From positions 1,364,001-1,428,000 of the forward strand of contig NZ_JAIRDQ010000001.1 in NCBI RefSeq assembly GCF_021458635.1: a DNA stretch of 64,000 nt, written 5' to 3'. The translations under genes and the position numbers were made by a program. The notes under the pieces are model-generated. The model worked only from the letters and a program-made list of their open reading frames with translations. It was not told the origin of the DNA and made no database searches. The stretch comes from Bradyrhizobium monzae (GTDB lineage: Bacteria; Pseudomonadota; Alphaproteobacteria; Rhizobiales; Xanthobacteraceae). Below, piece by piece: positions 37,296 through 46,690 of this stretch (the stretch's first letter is position 1; every line of letters starts with the position of its first letter).

Positions 37296-38489
37296 ATGAC
37301 GCGCGCGACTCTCGCTTCTCCCGCACGAGCCGACGGGCCATGGCGGCGTATCGGCCTTCTATCTGTCGCGATCGCGGCTACAGTCGCGCTCGCCGGCTGC
37401 GAGGACAAGAACACTTTCGTGGCGCCGCCGCCACCGAAGGTGGATGTCGCCACGCCGATCCAACGTGCCGTCACACGCTACGTCGAGGCCACCGGCAACA
37501 CCGCGCCGATCCAGAGCGTCGATCTCGTGGCCCGCGTGCAAGGCTTCCTGCAATCGATCGACTACACCGACGGCACCTTCGTCAAGCAGGGCACCCAGCT
37601 GTTCACGATCGAACCCGAAACCTACAAGCTGAAGCTCGACCAGGCGCGGGCGGCCGAGGCCGGCGCGCAGGCTTCGCTCAAGCAGGCTGAAGCCGATTTC
37701 AAGCGGCAAGTCGATCTTGTTCAGCGCCAGGCGGTTTCGCAGGCCACGCTCGACACTTCGACCTCGACCCGAGACAACGCCCAGGCCAGCCTCCAGCAGG
37801 CCGAGGCCAACACCAGGATCGCCGAGCTCAACTACAGTTACACCAAGGTGAGCGCGCCGTTCGACGGCATCGTCAGCGCGCATATGGTCTCGATCGGCGA
37901 GCTCGTCGGTGTCTCATCGCCGACCCAGCTCGCGACCATCGTCGCGATGGACCCGATCTGGGTGAACTTCACCGTCAACGAGCTGGACGTGCTGCGCATC
38001 CGCGCCGAAGCGCAACGCCGCGGCCTGACCGCCGCCAATCTCAGGCAATTCCCGATCCAGATCGGTCTCCAGACCGAGACCGGCTATCCGCATGAGGGCA
38101 AGCTCGACTACGTCGCGCCGACGATCAACCAGTCGACCGGTACACTCGCGGTGCGTGGCGTCGTGCCCAACGACGACCGGGTGCTGCTGCCCGGCTATTT
38201 TGTCCGCGTCCGCGTACCCTTCACCCAGGAGAAAGACGCCGTCCTTGTTCCCGACACCGCGCTCGGCAGCGACCAGGGCGGCCGCTATCTGCTCGTGGTC
38301 GGCAAGGACAACACGGTCGAGCAGCGCAGGGTCCAGGTTGGTCCAGCGGACAACGGCCTCCGCGTGATCGAAGACGGCTTGAAGCCGGACGACCGGGTCG
38401 TCATCGCAGGGCTGCTGCGGGTGATTCCGGGCCAGAAGGTCGACCCGCAAGTGACGAAGATCGACCAGCCGCAGGCGTCGGCCAAGTAG
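37296..38489 (+). CDS. RND efflux system periplasmic adaptor (membrane fusion lipoprotein)
   Basis: A 397-residue lipoprotein: signal segment GLLSVAIAATVALAGC with the lipobox LAGC, then FVAPPPPKVDVATPIQRAV. The order is typical of AcrA/MexA adaptors: lipoyl half-motif (VQGFLQSIDYTDGTFVKQGTQLFTIEPE), alpha-hairpin coiled coil (ARAAEAGAQASLKQAEADFKRQ to the second helix), second lipoyl half (YTKVSAPFDGIVSAHMVSIGELV), then beta-barrel and membrane-proximal domains. It links the inner-membrane pump encoded 12 bp downstream to an outer-membrane channel, which is not encoded here. No regulator gene is adjacent. Confidence 0.94.
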   Translation: MTRATLASPARADGPWRRIGLLSVAIAATVALAGCEDKNTFVAPPPPKVDVATPIQRAVTRYVEATGNTAPIQSVDLVARVQGFLQSIDYTDGTFVKQGTQLFTIEPETYKLKLDQARAAEAGAQASLKQAEADFKRQVDLVQRQAVSQATLDTSTSTRDNAQASLQQAEANTRIAELNYSYTKVSAPFDGIVSAHMVSIGELVGVSSPTQLATIVAMDPIWVNFTVNELDVLRIRAEAQRRGLTAANLRQFPIQIGLQTETGYPHEGKLDYVAPTINQSTGTLAVRGVVPNDDRVLLPGYFVRVRVPFTQEKDAVLVPDTALGSDQGGRYLLVVGKDNTVEQRRVQVGPADNGLRVIEDGLKPDDRVVIAGLLRVIPGQKVDPQVTKIDQPQASAK

Positions 38490-38501
38490 GAGCTGCCGGC
38501 C

Positions 38502-41500
38502 ATGATCTCAAAGTTCTTCATCGAGCGGCCGGTCCTCTCGAACGTCATCGCACTCCTGATGGTCCTGATCGGCGCCGTCGCGCTGTTCAACCTCGCGATC
38601 GCACAATATCCGGACGTGGTGCCGCCAACGGTGCAGGTCACCACGCGCTATCCCGGCGCCAGCGCCAAGACCGTGATCGACACCGTGGCACTGCCGATCG
38701 AGCAGCAGGTCAACGGCGTCGAAGACATGCTCTATATGCAGTCCTACAGCGGCTCCGACGGCACCTATACGCTGACCGTGACCTTCAAGATCGGCACCGA
38801 CCTCAACTTCGCTCAGGTGCTGGTGCAGAACCGCGTCTCCAGCGCACTCTCGCAACTACCGTCGTCCGTGCAGAACCAGGGCGTCACCGTGCAGAAACGG
38901 TCGACCTCGATCCTGCTGTTCGTGACGCTGACCTCGCCCGATGCGAAGTATGACAGTCTCTATCTGAGCAACTACGCCACCATCAACATCCGCGACGTGC
39001 TTTCGCGCGTGCCCGGCGTCGGCAACGTCACGGTATTCGGCGCCGGCGAGTACTCGATGCGGGTATGGCTCGATCCGAACAAGCTCCAGGTCCGCGATCT
39101 GGTGCCGCAGGACGTCATCACGGCGATCCAGCAGCAGAGCCAGCAGGTCTCGGCCGGCCAGGTCGGCGCGCCGCCGACGCCGCCGGGACAGGCGTTCCAG
39201 TACACGCTCAACGTCAACGGTCGGCTCGACGACCCCAGCGAGTTCGAGAACATCATCGTCAAGACCGGCACGAGCGGCGACGTCACGCGGGTGCGCGACG
39301 TCGGCTGGGTCGAGCTCGGTGCCCAGACCTACAGCCAGATCTTCTCGCTCAACAACCAGCCTGCCACCGGCATCGGCGTATTCCAGTCCCCCGGCGCCAA
39401 CGCGCTCCAGGTCGAGCAGGCCGTCGAGAAGAAGATGGCGGAGCTTGCGAAGGCCTTCCCGCAAGGCGTCAAATACGACACGCCGTTCGACACCACCAAA
39501 TTCGTGCAGGCATCAGTACACGAAGTCTACATGACCCTGATCGAGGCCGGCCTGCTCGTGCTGGCGGTGATCCTGGTGTTCCTGCAGGACTGGCGCGCGA
39601 TGCTGGTGCCGGCGACCACGGTGCCGGTGACCATCATCGGCGCGTTTGCCGCAATGGCGGCGCTCGGATTCACCATCAACATGTCGACGCTGTTTGCGAT
39701 CGTGCTCGCGATCGGCATCGTCGTCGACGACGCGATCGTCGTCGTGGAAGGCGCTGCCCATAACATCGAGCAAGGCATGAACGGCCACGACGCCGCCATC
39801 AAGGCCATGGATCAGCTGTTTGCGCCAATCATCGGCATCACGCTGGTGCTGATCTCGGTGTTCCTGCCGGCCTCCTTCCTCGCGGGTCTCACCGGCCGCA
39901 TGTACTCGCAATTCGCGCTGGTGATCGCCGCAACCGCGCTGCTGAGCGCCGTCAATGCGGCGACGCTGAAGCCGACTCAGTGCGCGCTTTGGCTGCGACC
40001 GGCGGTGCCGCCGGAACAACGCAACTTCTTCTACCGTGGCTTCAACGCCGTCTATAACCGCGTCGAGCGCGGCTATGCGCGGCTGATCGGCGCGCTCGTC
40101 AGGCACAGTACGGTCTCGGTCGCGGTTGCCCTGGTCCTGATTGGAATCGGCGGCTACGGCCTGTCGCGTGTGCCGACGGGATTCCTTCCGATCGAGGACC
40201 AGGGCTATCTGCTCGCCGTCGTTCAGCTCCCCGACGGCGCCTCGCTCGAGCGGACACAGAAGGTGCTCGAAAAGGCCACCGACCTCATCACCAAGACGCC
40301 AGGCGTCGCCCAGGTCACCAGCATCGCCGGCGTCTCCGCCCTCGACAACAGCGCGAGCCTCGCAAATGCCGGCGTCGCCTACATCACCCTGAAGGACTGG
40401 GATTCGCGCGGCAAGGGCGAGGATCTGCGCTCGCTGGTCTACGGATTGAACGACAAGCTCGCGACACTCGTGGAGGCGCGCGCACAGGTGCTGCCGCCGC
40501 CTGCGATCCAGGGCATCGGCAACGCGGCCGGCTTCACGATGCAACTCGAACTGCGTGACGGCAACAGCGATTTCGCCAAGCTCCAGGCGATCACGACCGC
40601 GATGGTCAGCAACGCCGAGAGCCAGAGCGCGCTACAGCGCGTCTCGTCCTCGTTCCGTTCGGCGGTGCCGCAATTCAACGTCGAGATCGACCGCATCAAG
40701 ACCCAGACGCTGCACGTGACGACCGACCAGGTCTTCGCCGCCCTCTCCACCTACCTCGGCTCGTCCTATGTCAACCAGTTCAACAAGTTCGGCCGCGTGT
40801 TCCAGGTCTATACCCAGGCCGACGCGACGTTCCGCGTCACCGAGCGCGACATCGCCAACATGATGGTGCGCAACCAGAACGGCGACATGATCCCGATCGG
40901 CACCGTCGCCAAGATCACGCCGACCACGGGACCGTCGCTGATCAGCCTGTACAATCTTTATCCGTCGTCGAGCATTGTGGGCCTGCCGGCGCAGGGCTAC
41001 TCGTCCGGCCAGTCGCTGAAACTGATGGAGGAGGTCGCGGACAAGACGCTGCCGCCGGGCACCGGCTATGAATGGACCGCGATGTCCTATCAGGAGAAGG
41101 CGGTCACCAACCAGATCTACTGGGTGTTCGGGCTCGCCATGCTGCTGGTCTACATGGTACTGGCCGGCCAGTATGAAAGCTGGTACGCGCCGATCTCGGT
41201 GATCCTCGCAGTGCCCTTGTCGCTGATCGGACCGACCCTGGTTCTCAACGGCCTGGGGATCGACAACAATCTCTATGTTCAGATCGGCCTGATCCTGCTG
41301 ATCGCGCTGTCGGCCAAGAACGCCATCCTGATCGTCGAGGTCGGGCTCGAGCTGCACGTCCGCGACGGCAAACCGCTGATCGAGTCGGCGATCGAAGCGG
41401 CCCGCGCCCGCTTCCGTCCGATCCTGATGACGTCGTTTGCCTTCATCCTCGGCATGGTGCCGCTGGTGATCGCGACCGGCGCCGGCGCCAGCGCGCGCAA

Positions 41501-41657
41501 GTCGATCGGCATCACCGTGTTCTCGGGCATGCTGGCCTCGACCTGCCTCGCGGTGCTGTTCGTGCCGGCCTTCTTCGTGGTGGTGCAGCGCTTCGAGAAC
41601 TGGCGCGCGTCGAAGAAAACGCCGAAGGCGCAGCCGGCCGCGGAGGTGAAGTCCTAG
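38502..41657 (+). CDS. RND multidrug efflux pump, HAE1 (AcrB/MexB) family
   Basis: A 1051-residue proton-driven inner-membrane pump with twelve membrane spans and two large periplasmic loops. Family features are the N-terminal FFIERPVLSNVIALLMVLIG, TM4 GIVVDDAIVVVEGA with the paired aspartates of the proton relay, and TM10 LIALSAKNAILIVEVGLE with its lysine. It works as a trimer with the adaptor encoded 12 bp upstream, exporting drugs, dyes or plant phenolics; the substrate cannot be read from sequence. The stop overlaps the stop of the convergent antiporter gene by 3 bases, so no terminator separates them. The outer-membrane component must be encoded elsewhere. Confidence 0.95.
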   Translation: MISKFFIERPVLSNVIALLMVLIGAVALFNLAIAQYPDVVPPTVQVTTRYPGASAKTVIDTVALPIEQQVNGVEDMLYMQSYSGSDGTYTLTVTFKIGTDLNFAQVLVQNRVSSALSQLPSSVQNQGVTVQKRSTSILLFVTLTSPDAKYDSLYLSNYATINIRDVLSRVPGVGNVTVFGAGEYSMRVWLDPNKLQVRDLVPQDVITAIQQQSQQVSAGQVGAPPTPPGQAFQYTLNVNGRLDDPSEFENIIVKTGTSGDVTRVRDVGWVELGAQTYSQIFSLNNQPATGIGVFQSPGANALQVEQAVEKKMAELAKAFPQGVKYDTPFDTTKFVQASVHEVYMTLIEAGLLVLAVILVFLQDWRAMLVPATTVPVTIIGAFAAMAALGFTINMSTLFAIVLAIGIVVDDAIVVVEGAAHNIEQGMNGHDAAIKAMDQLFAPIIGITLVLISVFLPASFLAGLTGRMYSQFALVIAATALLSAVNAATLKPTQCALWLRPAVPPEQRNFFYRGFNAVYNRVERGYARLIGALVRHSTVSVAVALVLIGIGGYGLSRVPTGFLPIEDQGYLLAVVQLPDGASLERTQKVLEKATDLITKTPGVAQVTSIAGVSALDNSASLANAGVAYITLKDWDSRGKGEDLRSLVYGLNDKLATLVEARAQVLPPPAIQGIGNAAGFTMQLELRDGNSDFAKLQAITTAMVSNAESQSALQRVSSSFRSAVPQFNVEIDRIKTQTLHVTTDQVFAALSTYLGSSYVNQFNKFGRVFQVYTQADATFRVTERDIANMMVRNQNGDMIPIGTVAKITPTTGPSLISLYNLYPSSSIVGLPAQGYSSGQSLKLMEEVADKTLPPGTGYEWTAMSYQEKAVTNQIYWVFGLAMLLVYMVLAGQYESWYAPISVILAVPLSLIGPTLVLNGLGIDNNLYVQIGLILLIALSAKNAILIVEVGLELHVRDGKPLIESAIEAARARFRPILMTSFAFILGMVPLVIATGAGASARKSIGITVFSGMLASTCLAVLFVPAFFVVVQRFENWRASKKTPKAQPAAEVKS

Positions 41658-43909
41658 GCCTTCTCGCCGGGTACCTGCCGCGTCTCGCCGCTGGATACGA
41701 GCAGTACCGACACTTTCGACTGCCTGAGCACGGCGTCCGCGACGCCGCCGAAGGAGAGATGGTCGCCCTGGATGCGGTCTACGCCCATGACGACGAGATC
41801 GGCATCGGTGGTGTCGATCTCGCGCAGGATCGCCAGCTCAGGTGCCCGGTTCACGCGCAGCGTCGTGGTGATATCGACATCGTAGCGGGCAGCGAGATCA
41901 CTGGCGTCCTTGAGGATACCGGCCTCCTGGCCGAGCCCACGCGAGGCACCGCGCTGCGCGCCCTTGTCCCGCGTCGTCGCCACATAGATCACGCGCAGCG
42001 AACCTGATCCGGCCTGCGTCAACGCGACCGCGACCTCCGCGCCGCGCTTGGAGACGCCGCTGCCGGAGACGGGAACGAGGATATTGAGTGCATCGGGCAT
42101 CGGCTGCTTCAGATGCCTGCCCTTGGCTGCGACGATCGCGAGCGGTCCGTCGAACTTTGCGGCAATGTCCTCGATCTTGCGGTCGAAACGATCCTTGGTC
42201 GCGGCGACCTTGTCGACGCCGACGACGAGGAGATCAAAGCCCTTGCGCGCTTCATCGGCGATGGTCTCGCCGAGCTCCGCGCGCCTGGCACGGGTGAGGA
42301 CATCGACGCTGCCGGTGTCGCCGTCGCTATTAGCGGACACGGTCTCCGCCGCCTTCTTCACCACGGCTTCGTGGCTCTCTTCCTCAGCCTGCTCTTTCGC
42401 ACGCTTGCCGATATGCAGCACCGTGATCGGCAGGCCGCGCATGCCGGCGATCACGCCCGCGATGTGCGCGGCAAAGGTGGCGTTGACGCTCTCGTCGACT
42501 GCCAGCAAGGGGCGTTCGAGGTTGGCGACAAAGCCGCGCTTCTCGAACTCCTCCCGCTCCAGCCGTTCCTTCTCCTCCTTGTTCATCGGCAGCCTTGCCA
42601 GCGCCGCGCGCAGCATCGGGGGCATCGCCATCGTGGTCACGATCGCCATGGTCACGATCATCGTGAACAGGTTCTGGCTGAGCACGCCGATCGACAGGCC
42701 GATGGTCGCAATGATGACCTCGGTCGAGCCGCGTGCGTTCATTCCGCTCGCGAGCGCTAGCGACTCCCGCGTGCTCAGGCCGCCCAATGTACCGCCGACA
42801 AAGGCGCCGCCGAACTTGCCGACGCTGGCGATCACGACCAGCAGGCCGGTGAGCATCAAGAGGCTGGGATCGCGCAGCACCGAGAGGTCGGCGCTCAGAC
42901 CCGCAAGGCCGAAGAACACCGGCATGAAGAAGCTCGAGATCAGCCCGCGCAGGCGCTCGTCGATCTGCCGCGTCAGGATCGGCGACTCCCCGACCAGGAT
43001 GCCGGCGACGAAAGCGCCGAGCACTGTGTGGACACCGATCAGGTGCGTGATCAGCGCCATCACGCCCATCAACAGCAGGATCACGGTGACGACCGCCGCC
43101 GTGCTGACGAGATTGTCGTTGGCCCAGCGGATGAGCTGAGACACCAGCCGGCGGCCGATGGTGAAGCTGACGGCGAGGAAGGCGAGCGTGCCCAGCACGG
43201 CCTTCGCCACCGATGCGACGTCCAGCGTCCCTTGCGAGGCGAGACTGAAGATCACGGCAATGATGATCCAGCCGATGGTGTCGTCGATGACGGCGGTCGC
43301 GACGATGATCTGGCCGACATTGCGGCGCATGAAGTTCATCTCGCGGACGACCACCGCGACGATCTTCACCGAGGAGATCGACAGCGCGGTGCCCATGAAC
43401 AGCGAGGCCACCAGCCGCTGCTCCGGCTTCGGCAGCAGCGCATCGGGCAGGAACTCGCCGAGCGCGAAGCCGCAGGCGAAGGGCACCAAAATGCCGGCGA
43501 TCGAGATCGCGATCGCGGCCTTGCCGACTTTCCTGACCAGCTTGAGGTCGGTCTCCATGCCCGTGAGCAGCAGCAACAGCAAAATGCCGAACTGGGCGAT
43601 GCCGTCGATCATCGCCTTCTGCTCGGGCGTCTTGGGAAAGATCGCGTGCTGCGCCTCCGGCCAGATCCAGCCGAACAGTGATGGCCCCAGGATGATGCCG
43701 GCGAGCAATTCGCCGATCACCGAGGGCTGGCCGATCCGCTGCATGATCTCGCCGAGGCCGCGGCCGACCGCGACCAGCAGCACGATCTGCGCCACCAGCA
43801 GGAATTCGGACGGACCGGCCGATTTGCCGCCCTCGGCGCTGGCCGCAATGGTGGTGAGGACAAGCGCCGCGGGGACAAGGCCGACCGGTCGGAGCAGGCT
43901 CCACTGCAT
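41654..43909 (-). CDS. Cation:proton antiporter (CPA2/KefB-like) with C-terminal universal stress domains
   Basis: A protein of 751 residues from the ATG at 43909 (MQWSLLRPVGLVPAALVLTT); an in-frame ATG at 44035 would add 42 residues with no clear role. Residues about 40-430 hold some twelve membrane spans of the Na+/H+ exchanger fold (QRIGQPSVIGELLAGIILGPSLFG, LLLLLTGMETDLKLVRKVG, GAFVAGILVGES). The cytosolic tail has two Usp-like regions, VDESVNATFAAHIAGVIAGMRG and LNILVPVSGSGVSKRGAEVAVAL, ending HLSFGGVADAVLRQSKVSVLLVSS with the nucleotide-binding glycine motif. It should exchange K+ or Na+ for H+, with gating by ATP or a similar ligand. It converges with the RND pump gene. Confidence 0.9.
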   Translation of the reverse strand: MQWSLLRPVGLVPAALVLTTIAASAEGGKSAGPSEFLLVAQIVLLVAVGRGLGEIMQRIGQPSVIGELLAGIILGPSLFGWIWPEAQHAIFPKTPEQKAMIDGIAQFGILLLLLLTGMETDLKLVRKVGKAAIAISIAGILVPFACGFALGEFLPDALLPKPEQRLVASLFMGTALSISSVKIVAVVVREMNFMRRNVGQIIVATAVIDDTIGWIIIAVIFSLASQGTLDVASVAKAVLGTLAFLAVSFTIGRRLVSQLIRWANDNLVSTAAVVTVILLLMGVMALITHLIGVHTVLGAFVAGILVGESPILTRQIDERLRGLISSFFMPVFFGLAGLSADLSVLRDPSLLMLTGLLVVIASVGKFGGAFVGGTLGGLSTRESLALASGMNARGSTEVIIATIGLSIGVLSQNLFTMIVTMAIVTTMAMPPMLRAALARLPMNKEEKERLEREEFEKRGFVANLERPLLAVDESVNATFAAHIAGVIAGMRGLPITVLHIGKRAKEQAEEESHEAVVKKAAETVSANSDGDTGSVDVLTRARRAELGETIADEARKGFDLLVVGVDKVAATKDRFDRKIEDIAAKFDGPLAIVAAKGRHLKQPMPDALNILVPVSGSGVSKRGAEVAVALTQAGSGSLRVIYVATTRDKGAQRGASRGLGQEAGILKDASDLAARYDVDITTTLRVNRAPELAILREIDTTDADLVVMGVDRIQGDHLSFGGVADAVLRQSKVSVLLVSSGETRQVPGEKA

Positions 43910-44198
43910 GCAGGTGTCTTTCCCCCTACCTGCCCCGGCAGATGCCGAGGCCACGGGGATAGAACCCGCGGCAGGTGGAGCGGGTTCCCGCCTCTTGCGG
44001 CCGGATCGAGGAGCGAAAATCGAAAACAACCCCATGCACAGTAGAGACGGGATCGAAAAGGCTTGAAATATTTCGGTCTTGCCGAAATCATTTGCTCCGT
44101 CGGGCAAAACACCGGCATAGTGGCATCGTGGGTGGTGTGCGTGACAATTGAACGAGTTGCGCAAGTGAACGAGTTGCGCAAGGCCCCGCCTCATCCCC

Positions 44199-44278
44199 CG
44201 TCATTGCGAGCGCAGCGAAGCAATCCAGAGTCCCTCCGCGGGAAGATTCTGGATTGCTTCGCTGCGCTCGCAATGACG
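44199..44278. repeat. CGTCATTGCGAG-type palindrome, copy 3
   Basis: An 80-bp near-perfect palindrome, CGTCATTGCGAGCGCAGCG ... CGCTGCGCTCGCAATGACG, with inner GAAGCAATCCAGA / TCTGGATTGCTTC. It sits between the antiporter upstream region and the MFS stop codon. Its length and core match copy 1. Confidence 0.9.
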
Positions 44279-44297
44279 AGTGGAGAGAGCTCCCGCC

Positions 44298-45470
44298 TCA
44301 GGCCGCCGCCGGCGTCCGGATCTCCCGCGGCAGGATGATCGCCGCCGCAATCGCGAGCAGGCAGAGCGCGGCGAAGGCGTGCAGCATGGTGACGAAGCCG
44401 CCCTGCTCGTAGAGCCATGCGACCAGGCCGACCGACGCGCCGGCCGCGGTGAAGCCGATGAAATAGCGCACGGCGTAGGCGCGCGAGCGCCACTCTTCGG
44501 ACGTGTATTTGCCGACCATGGCGTCGTTCACCGTGACCTGCCCGAACGCGCCCATGACGATGCCGATCGAAACCAAAATCAGCGGCAGGTTGGACAGGCT
44601 CGCCGCGAGATACAAAAACGGCGCCAGCATGAAGGACAGCGGCAAGGCCACCGTCTTCAACGAATAGCGGTCGAGCAGACGGCCGATCGTGTACTGCGTC
44701 ATTGCGCCGAACACGTAGACACAGGCCGCGATGACACCGAGCAGCGCCGGGCTCTTGGTGAGGTCCGCGAGCCTCTCCGCGAACAGCTTGGGCAGCGCGA
44801 CGGTGACGGCATTGAAGGTGGTGGAGATCGCAATCACGACGATCAGCAGCGACAGCACCACGCGCCACATGTCCTGCTTGGCGACGCGCGCTTGGGCCGC
44901 CGCCTGCTTCGAGCCCTTGCGGTCCTCATGCACGACCATCATCGCAAACGCGATGCCGATCAGGATGGTGACGATGCCGGGGACGATGAAGGCAAAACGC
45001 CAGCCGAGATATTGGCCGATCACGCCGGTGACGAGCGCGGACGAGGCGACGCCGAGATTGCCCCAGACGCCGTTGAGGCCCATCTCGCGGCCGAGCCGGT
45101 CGGCATAGGACACGATCATCGCGGTGCCGACGGGATGGTAGATCGAGGCGAACACGCCGATCGCAAACAGCGCCGCGCCGAGCTGCGCCGGCGTCTGAGC
45201 GAAGCCGACCGAGATCATGGCAAGCCCGATGCCGACGAAGAAGATCAGCATCATGTGGCGGCGGCTCCAGCGATCCCCCAGCCAGCCGGTGAGCAGCGAG
45301 CCGGCGCCGAATGCAATGAAACCGGGGGTCGCGTAGGGCAGCAGTTCCGAATAGGCCATGCCGAGCGCCGGCCCCATGATGATCACGGCGGCGGCAAAGA
45401 TCAGCATCGCATAATGATCGATGAAATGGCCTGCGTTGACGAAACTGATGACCCGGCTGGGACTGTTCAT
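44298..45470 (-). CDS. MFS transporter
   Basis: A 390-residue major facilitator with twelve membrane spans, starting MNSPSRVISFVNAGHFIDHYAML after AGGAGAGGATTCCGA. The frame continues open upstream past the AraC gene, but this is antisense. Motif A is GWLGDRWSRRHMMLIFF between spans 2 and 3; a second half carries GRLLDRYSLKTVALPLSF. The early FIDHYAM and motif FASIYHPVGTAMIVSYADRLGREMG are typical of fosmidomycin-resistance-like MFS exporters (Fsr family). Substrate unknown. It is divergent from an AraC regulator with only about 50 bp between starts, so that regulator probably controls it. Confidence 0.9.
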   Translation of the reverse strand: MNSPSRVISFVNAGHFIDHYAMLIFAAAVIIMGPALGMAYSELLPYATPGFIAFGAGSLLTGWLGDRWSRRHMMLIFFVGIGLAMISVGFAQTPAQLGAALFAIGVFASIYHPVGTAMIVSYADRLGREMGLNGVWGNLGVASSALVTGVIGQYLGWRFAFIVPGIVTILIGIAFAMMVVHEDRKGSKQAAAQARVAKQDMWRVVLSLLIVVIAISTTFNAVTVALPKLFAERLADLTKSPALLGVIAACVYVFGAMTQYTIGRLLDRYSLKTVALPLSFMLAPFLYLAASLSNLPLILVSIGIVMGAFGQVTVNDAMVGKYTSEEWRSRAYAVRYFIGFTAAGASVGLVAWLYEQGGFVTMLHAFAALCLLAIAAAIILPREIRTPAAA

Positions 45471-45521
45471 TCGGAATCCTCTCCTGCTCCGAAATGAGTT
45501 ATAGGTCGAGTGGATTACGGG

Positions 45522-46346
45522 ATGCTGCCAATGACTGTCTTGGAAACGCCAATCTTGGAAACGCCAATCCTCAGGGCGGTCCGGGGCAACCACCGCTCCA
45601 CCGCGGGCGTGCACCTGGTCGCGCGCGATTATCCCAAGGGCCTGCGGCTCGACCCGCACATGCACCGCGAGGCCCAGCTGGTCTATGCCGCGAAAGGCAC
45701 CATGCAGGTGAACACACCGGGGGGACGCTGGCTGGTGCCGCCGGACCGCGCGGTCTGGGTCCCAGCCGGGCTCGAACATGCCATCGACGTGCTCGCCGAC
45801 ATCGAGATGCGGACGCTGTATTTCGACCTCGCCTGGCTGAAGCGCGAGAAGCGCTATGAGGGATTGACCAGGGAATTCGTGGTGCGGGTGTCGCCGCTGC
45901 TCAACCAGGCGATCCTTGCGCTGTTCGACGCGCGCAACACCGAGGAGCGCACCGGGCTGCTGGTGCGTCTGGCGATGCTGGAGCTGCACCAGGCGGAGGA
46001 TTCCGCGACCTTCGTGCCGCTGCCGCACGAGCCGCGCTGCCGGCGCGCCGCGATGATCGTGCTCGACGATCCGACCGGCCTGCACGACATCGACACGCTG
46101 GCGCGCGAGGTCGGAACGTCGGCGCGCACGCTGTCGCGGCTGTTCTCCATGGAGACGCAACTGAGCTTCAAGAGCTGGTGCCAGCGCGCCAGGATTGCGG
46201 CGGCGATCCAGCGGATGTCGACCGATGCAAGCGTCTCGGTCAAGCAGCTCGCGACGCAACTCGGTTATGCCAGCGTGCCGGCCTTTTCCGCGGCGTTCCG
46301 CCAGGTGACGGGGCGGACGCCGACGGAGTTCGCGGGAAAGGTGTGA
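45522..46346 (+). CDS. AraC family transcriptional regulator with N-terminal cupin domain
   Basis: A 274-residue regulator from ATG 45522 (a GTG at 45510 and an ATG at 45531 are alternatives). The cupin-like effector domain is LDPHMHREAQLVYAAKGTMQVNTPGGRWLVPPDRAVWVPAGLEHAI; the C-terminal HTH pair is HDIDTLAREVGTSARTLSRLFSME and SVKQLATQLGYASVPAFSAAFRQVTGRTPTEF. The N-terminus contains a 15-bp tandem duplication giving LETPILETPIL. It is divergent from the MFS gene and likely regulates it in response to the transported compound, as is usual for this gene pair. It is followed by a CGTCATTGCGAG palindrome cluster. Confidence 0.9.
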   Translation: MLPMTVLETPILETPILRAVRGNHRSTAGVHLVARDYPKGLRLDPHMHREAQLVYAAKGTMQVNTPGGRWLVPPDRAVWVPAGLEHAIDVLADIEMRTLYFDLAWLKREKRYEGLTREFVVRVSPLLNQAILALFDARNTEERTGLLVRLAMLELHQAEDSATFVPLPHEPRCRRAAMIVLDDPTGLHDIDTLAREVGTSARTLSRLFSMETQLSFKSWCQRARIAAAIQRMSTDASVSVKQLATQLGYASVPAFSAAFRQVTGRTPTEFAGKV

Positions 46347-46394
46347 GGCGAACGCGCTCTCCCGGCCTCGTCATTGCGAGCGCTTCTCCCTCCA

Positions 46395-46518
46395 CGTCAT
46401 TGCGAGGAGCTCGCGACAAAATTGCAAAGCAATTTTGCGCTGAAGCGACGAAGCAATCCAGAGTCCGTCCGCGGCGAGACTCTGGATTGCTTCGTCGCAA
46501 GAGCTCCTCGCAATGACG
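46395..46518. repeat. CGTCATTGCGAG-type palindrome, copy 4, with inserted inner hairpin
   Basis: A 124-bp variant with outer arms CGTCATTGCGAGGAGCTC and GAGCTCCTCGCAATGACG. In the left arm an extra perfect hairpin, AAAATTGC-AAA-GCAATTTT (46418-46436), is inserted. A lone half-copy CGTCATTGCGAGCGCTTCTC precedes it at 46369. The remaining bases to the malonyl-CoA decarboxylase start (46691) show no gene. Confidence 0.88.
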
Positions 46519-46690
46519 GCGTATGGGGAGGCGTCTCGTTTGCCAAAAATGCCGCTGCCGGGCATGGCGGCATTCTTGGAATGCACGGCCCAGCTAAAGT
46601 TGCCCAGATCCTCCGCTTGATTGTGATCGGCTTCCACCTAAATCCCGTGTAAGCTTCCGCACCGCACAAACCCGGTTTCGAAAGGCCCAG

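Noticed and set aside
41654..44194. 846-residue version of the cation antiporter
   Set aside because: The first 95 residues have no membrane or signal character; starts at 44035 or 43909 are more plausible.
44298..46259. 653-codon minus-strand frame that would extend the MFS transporter upstream
   Set aside because: The extra 263 codons run antisense through the AraC gene; a good ribosome-binding site and the MFS N-terminus are at 45470.
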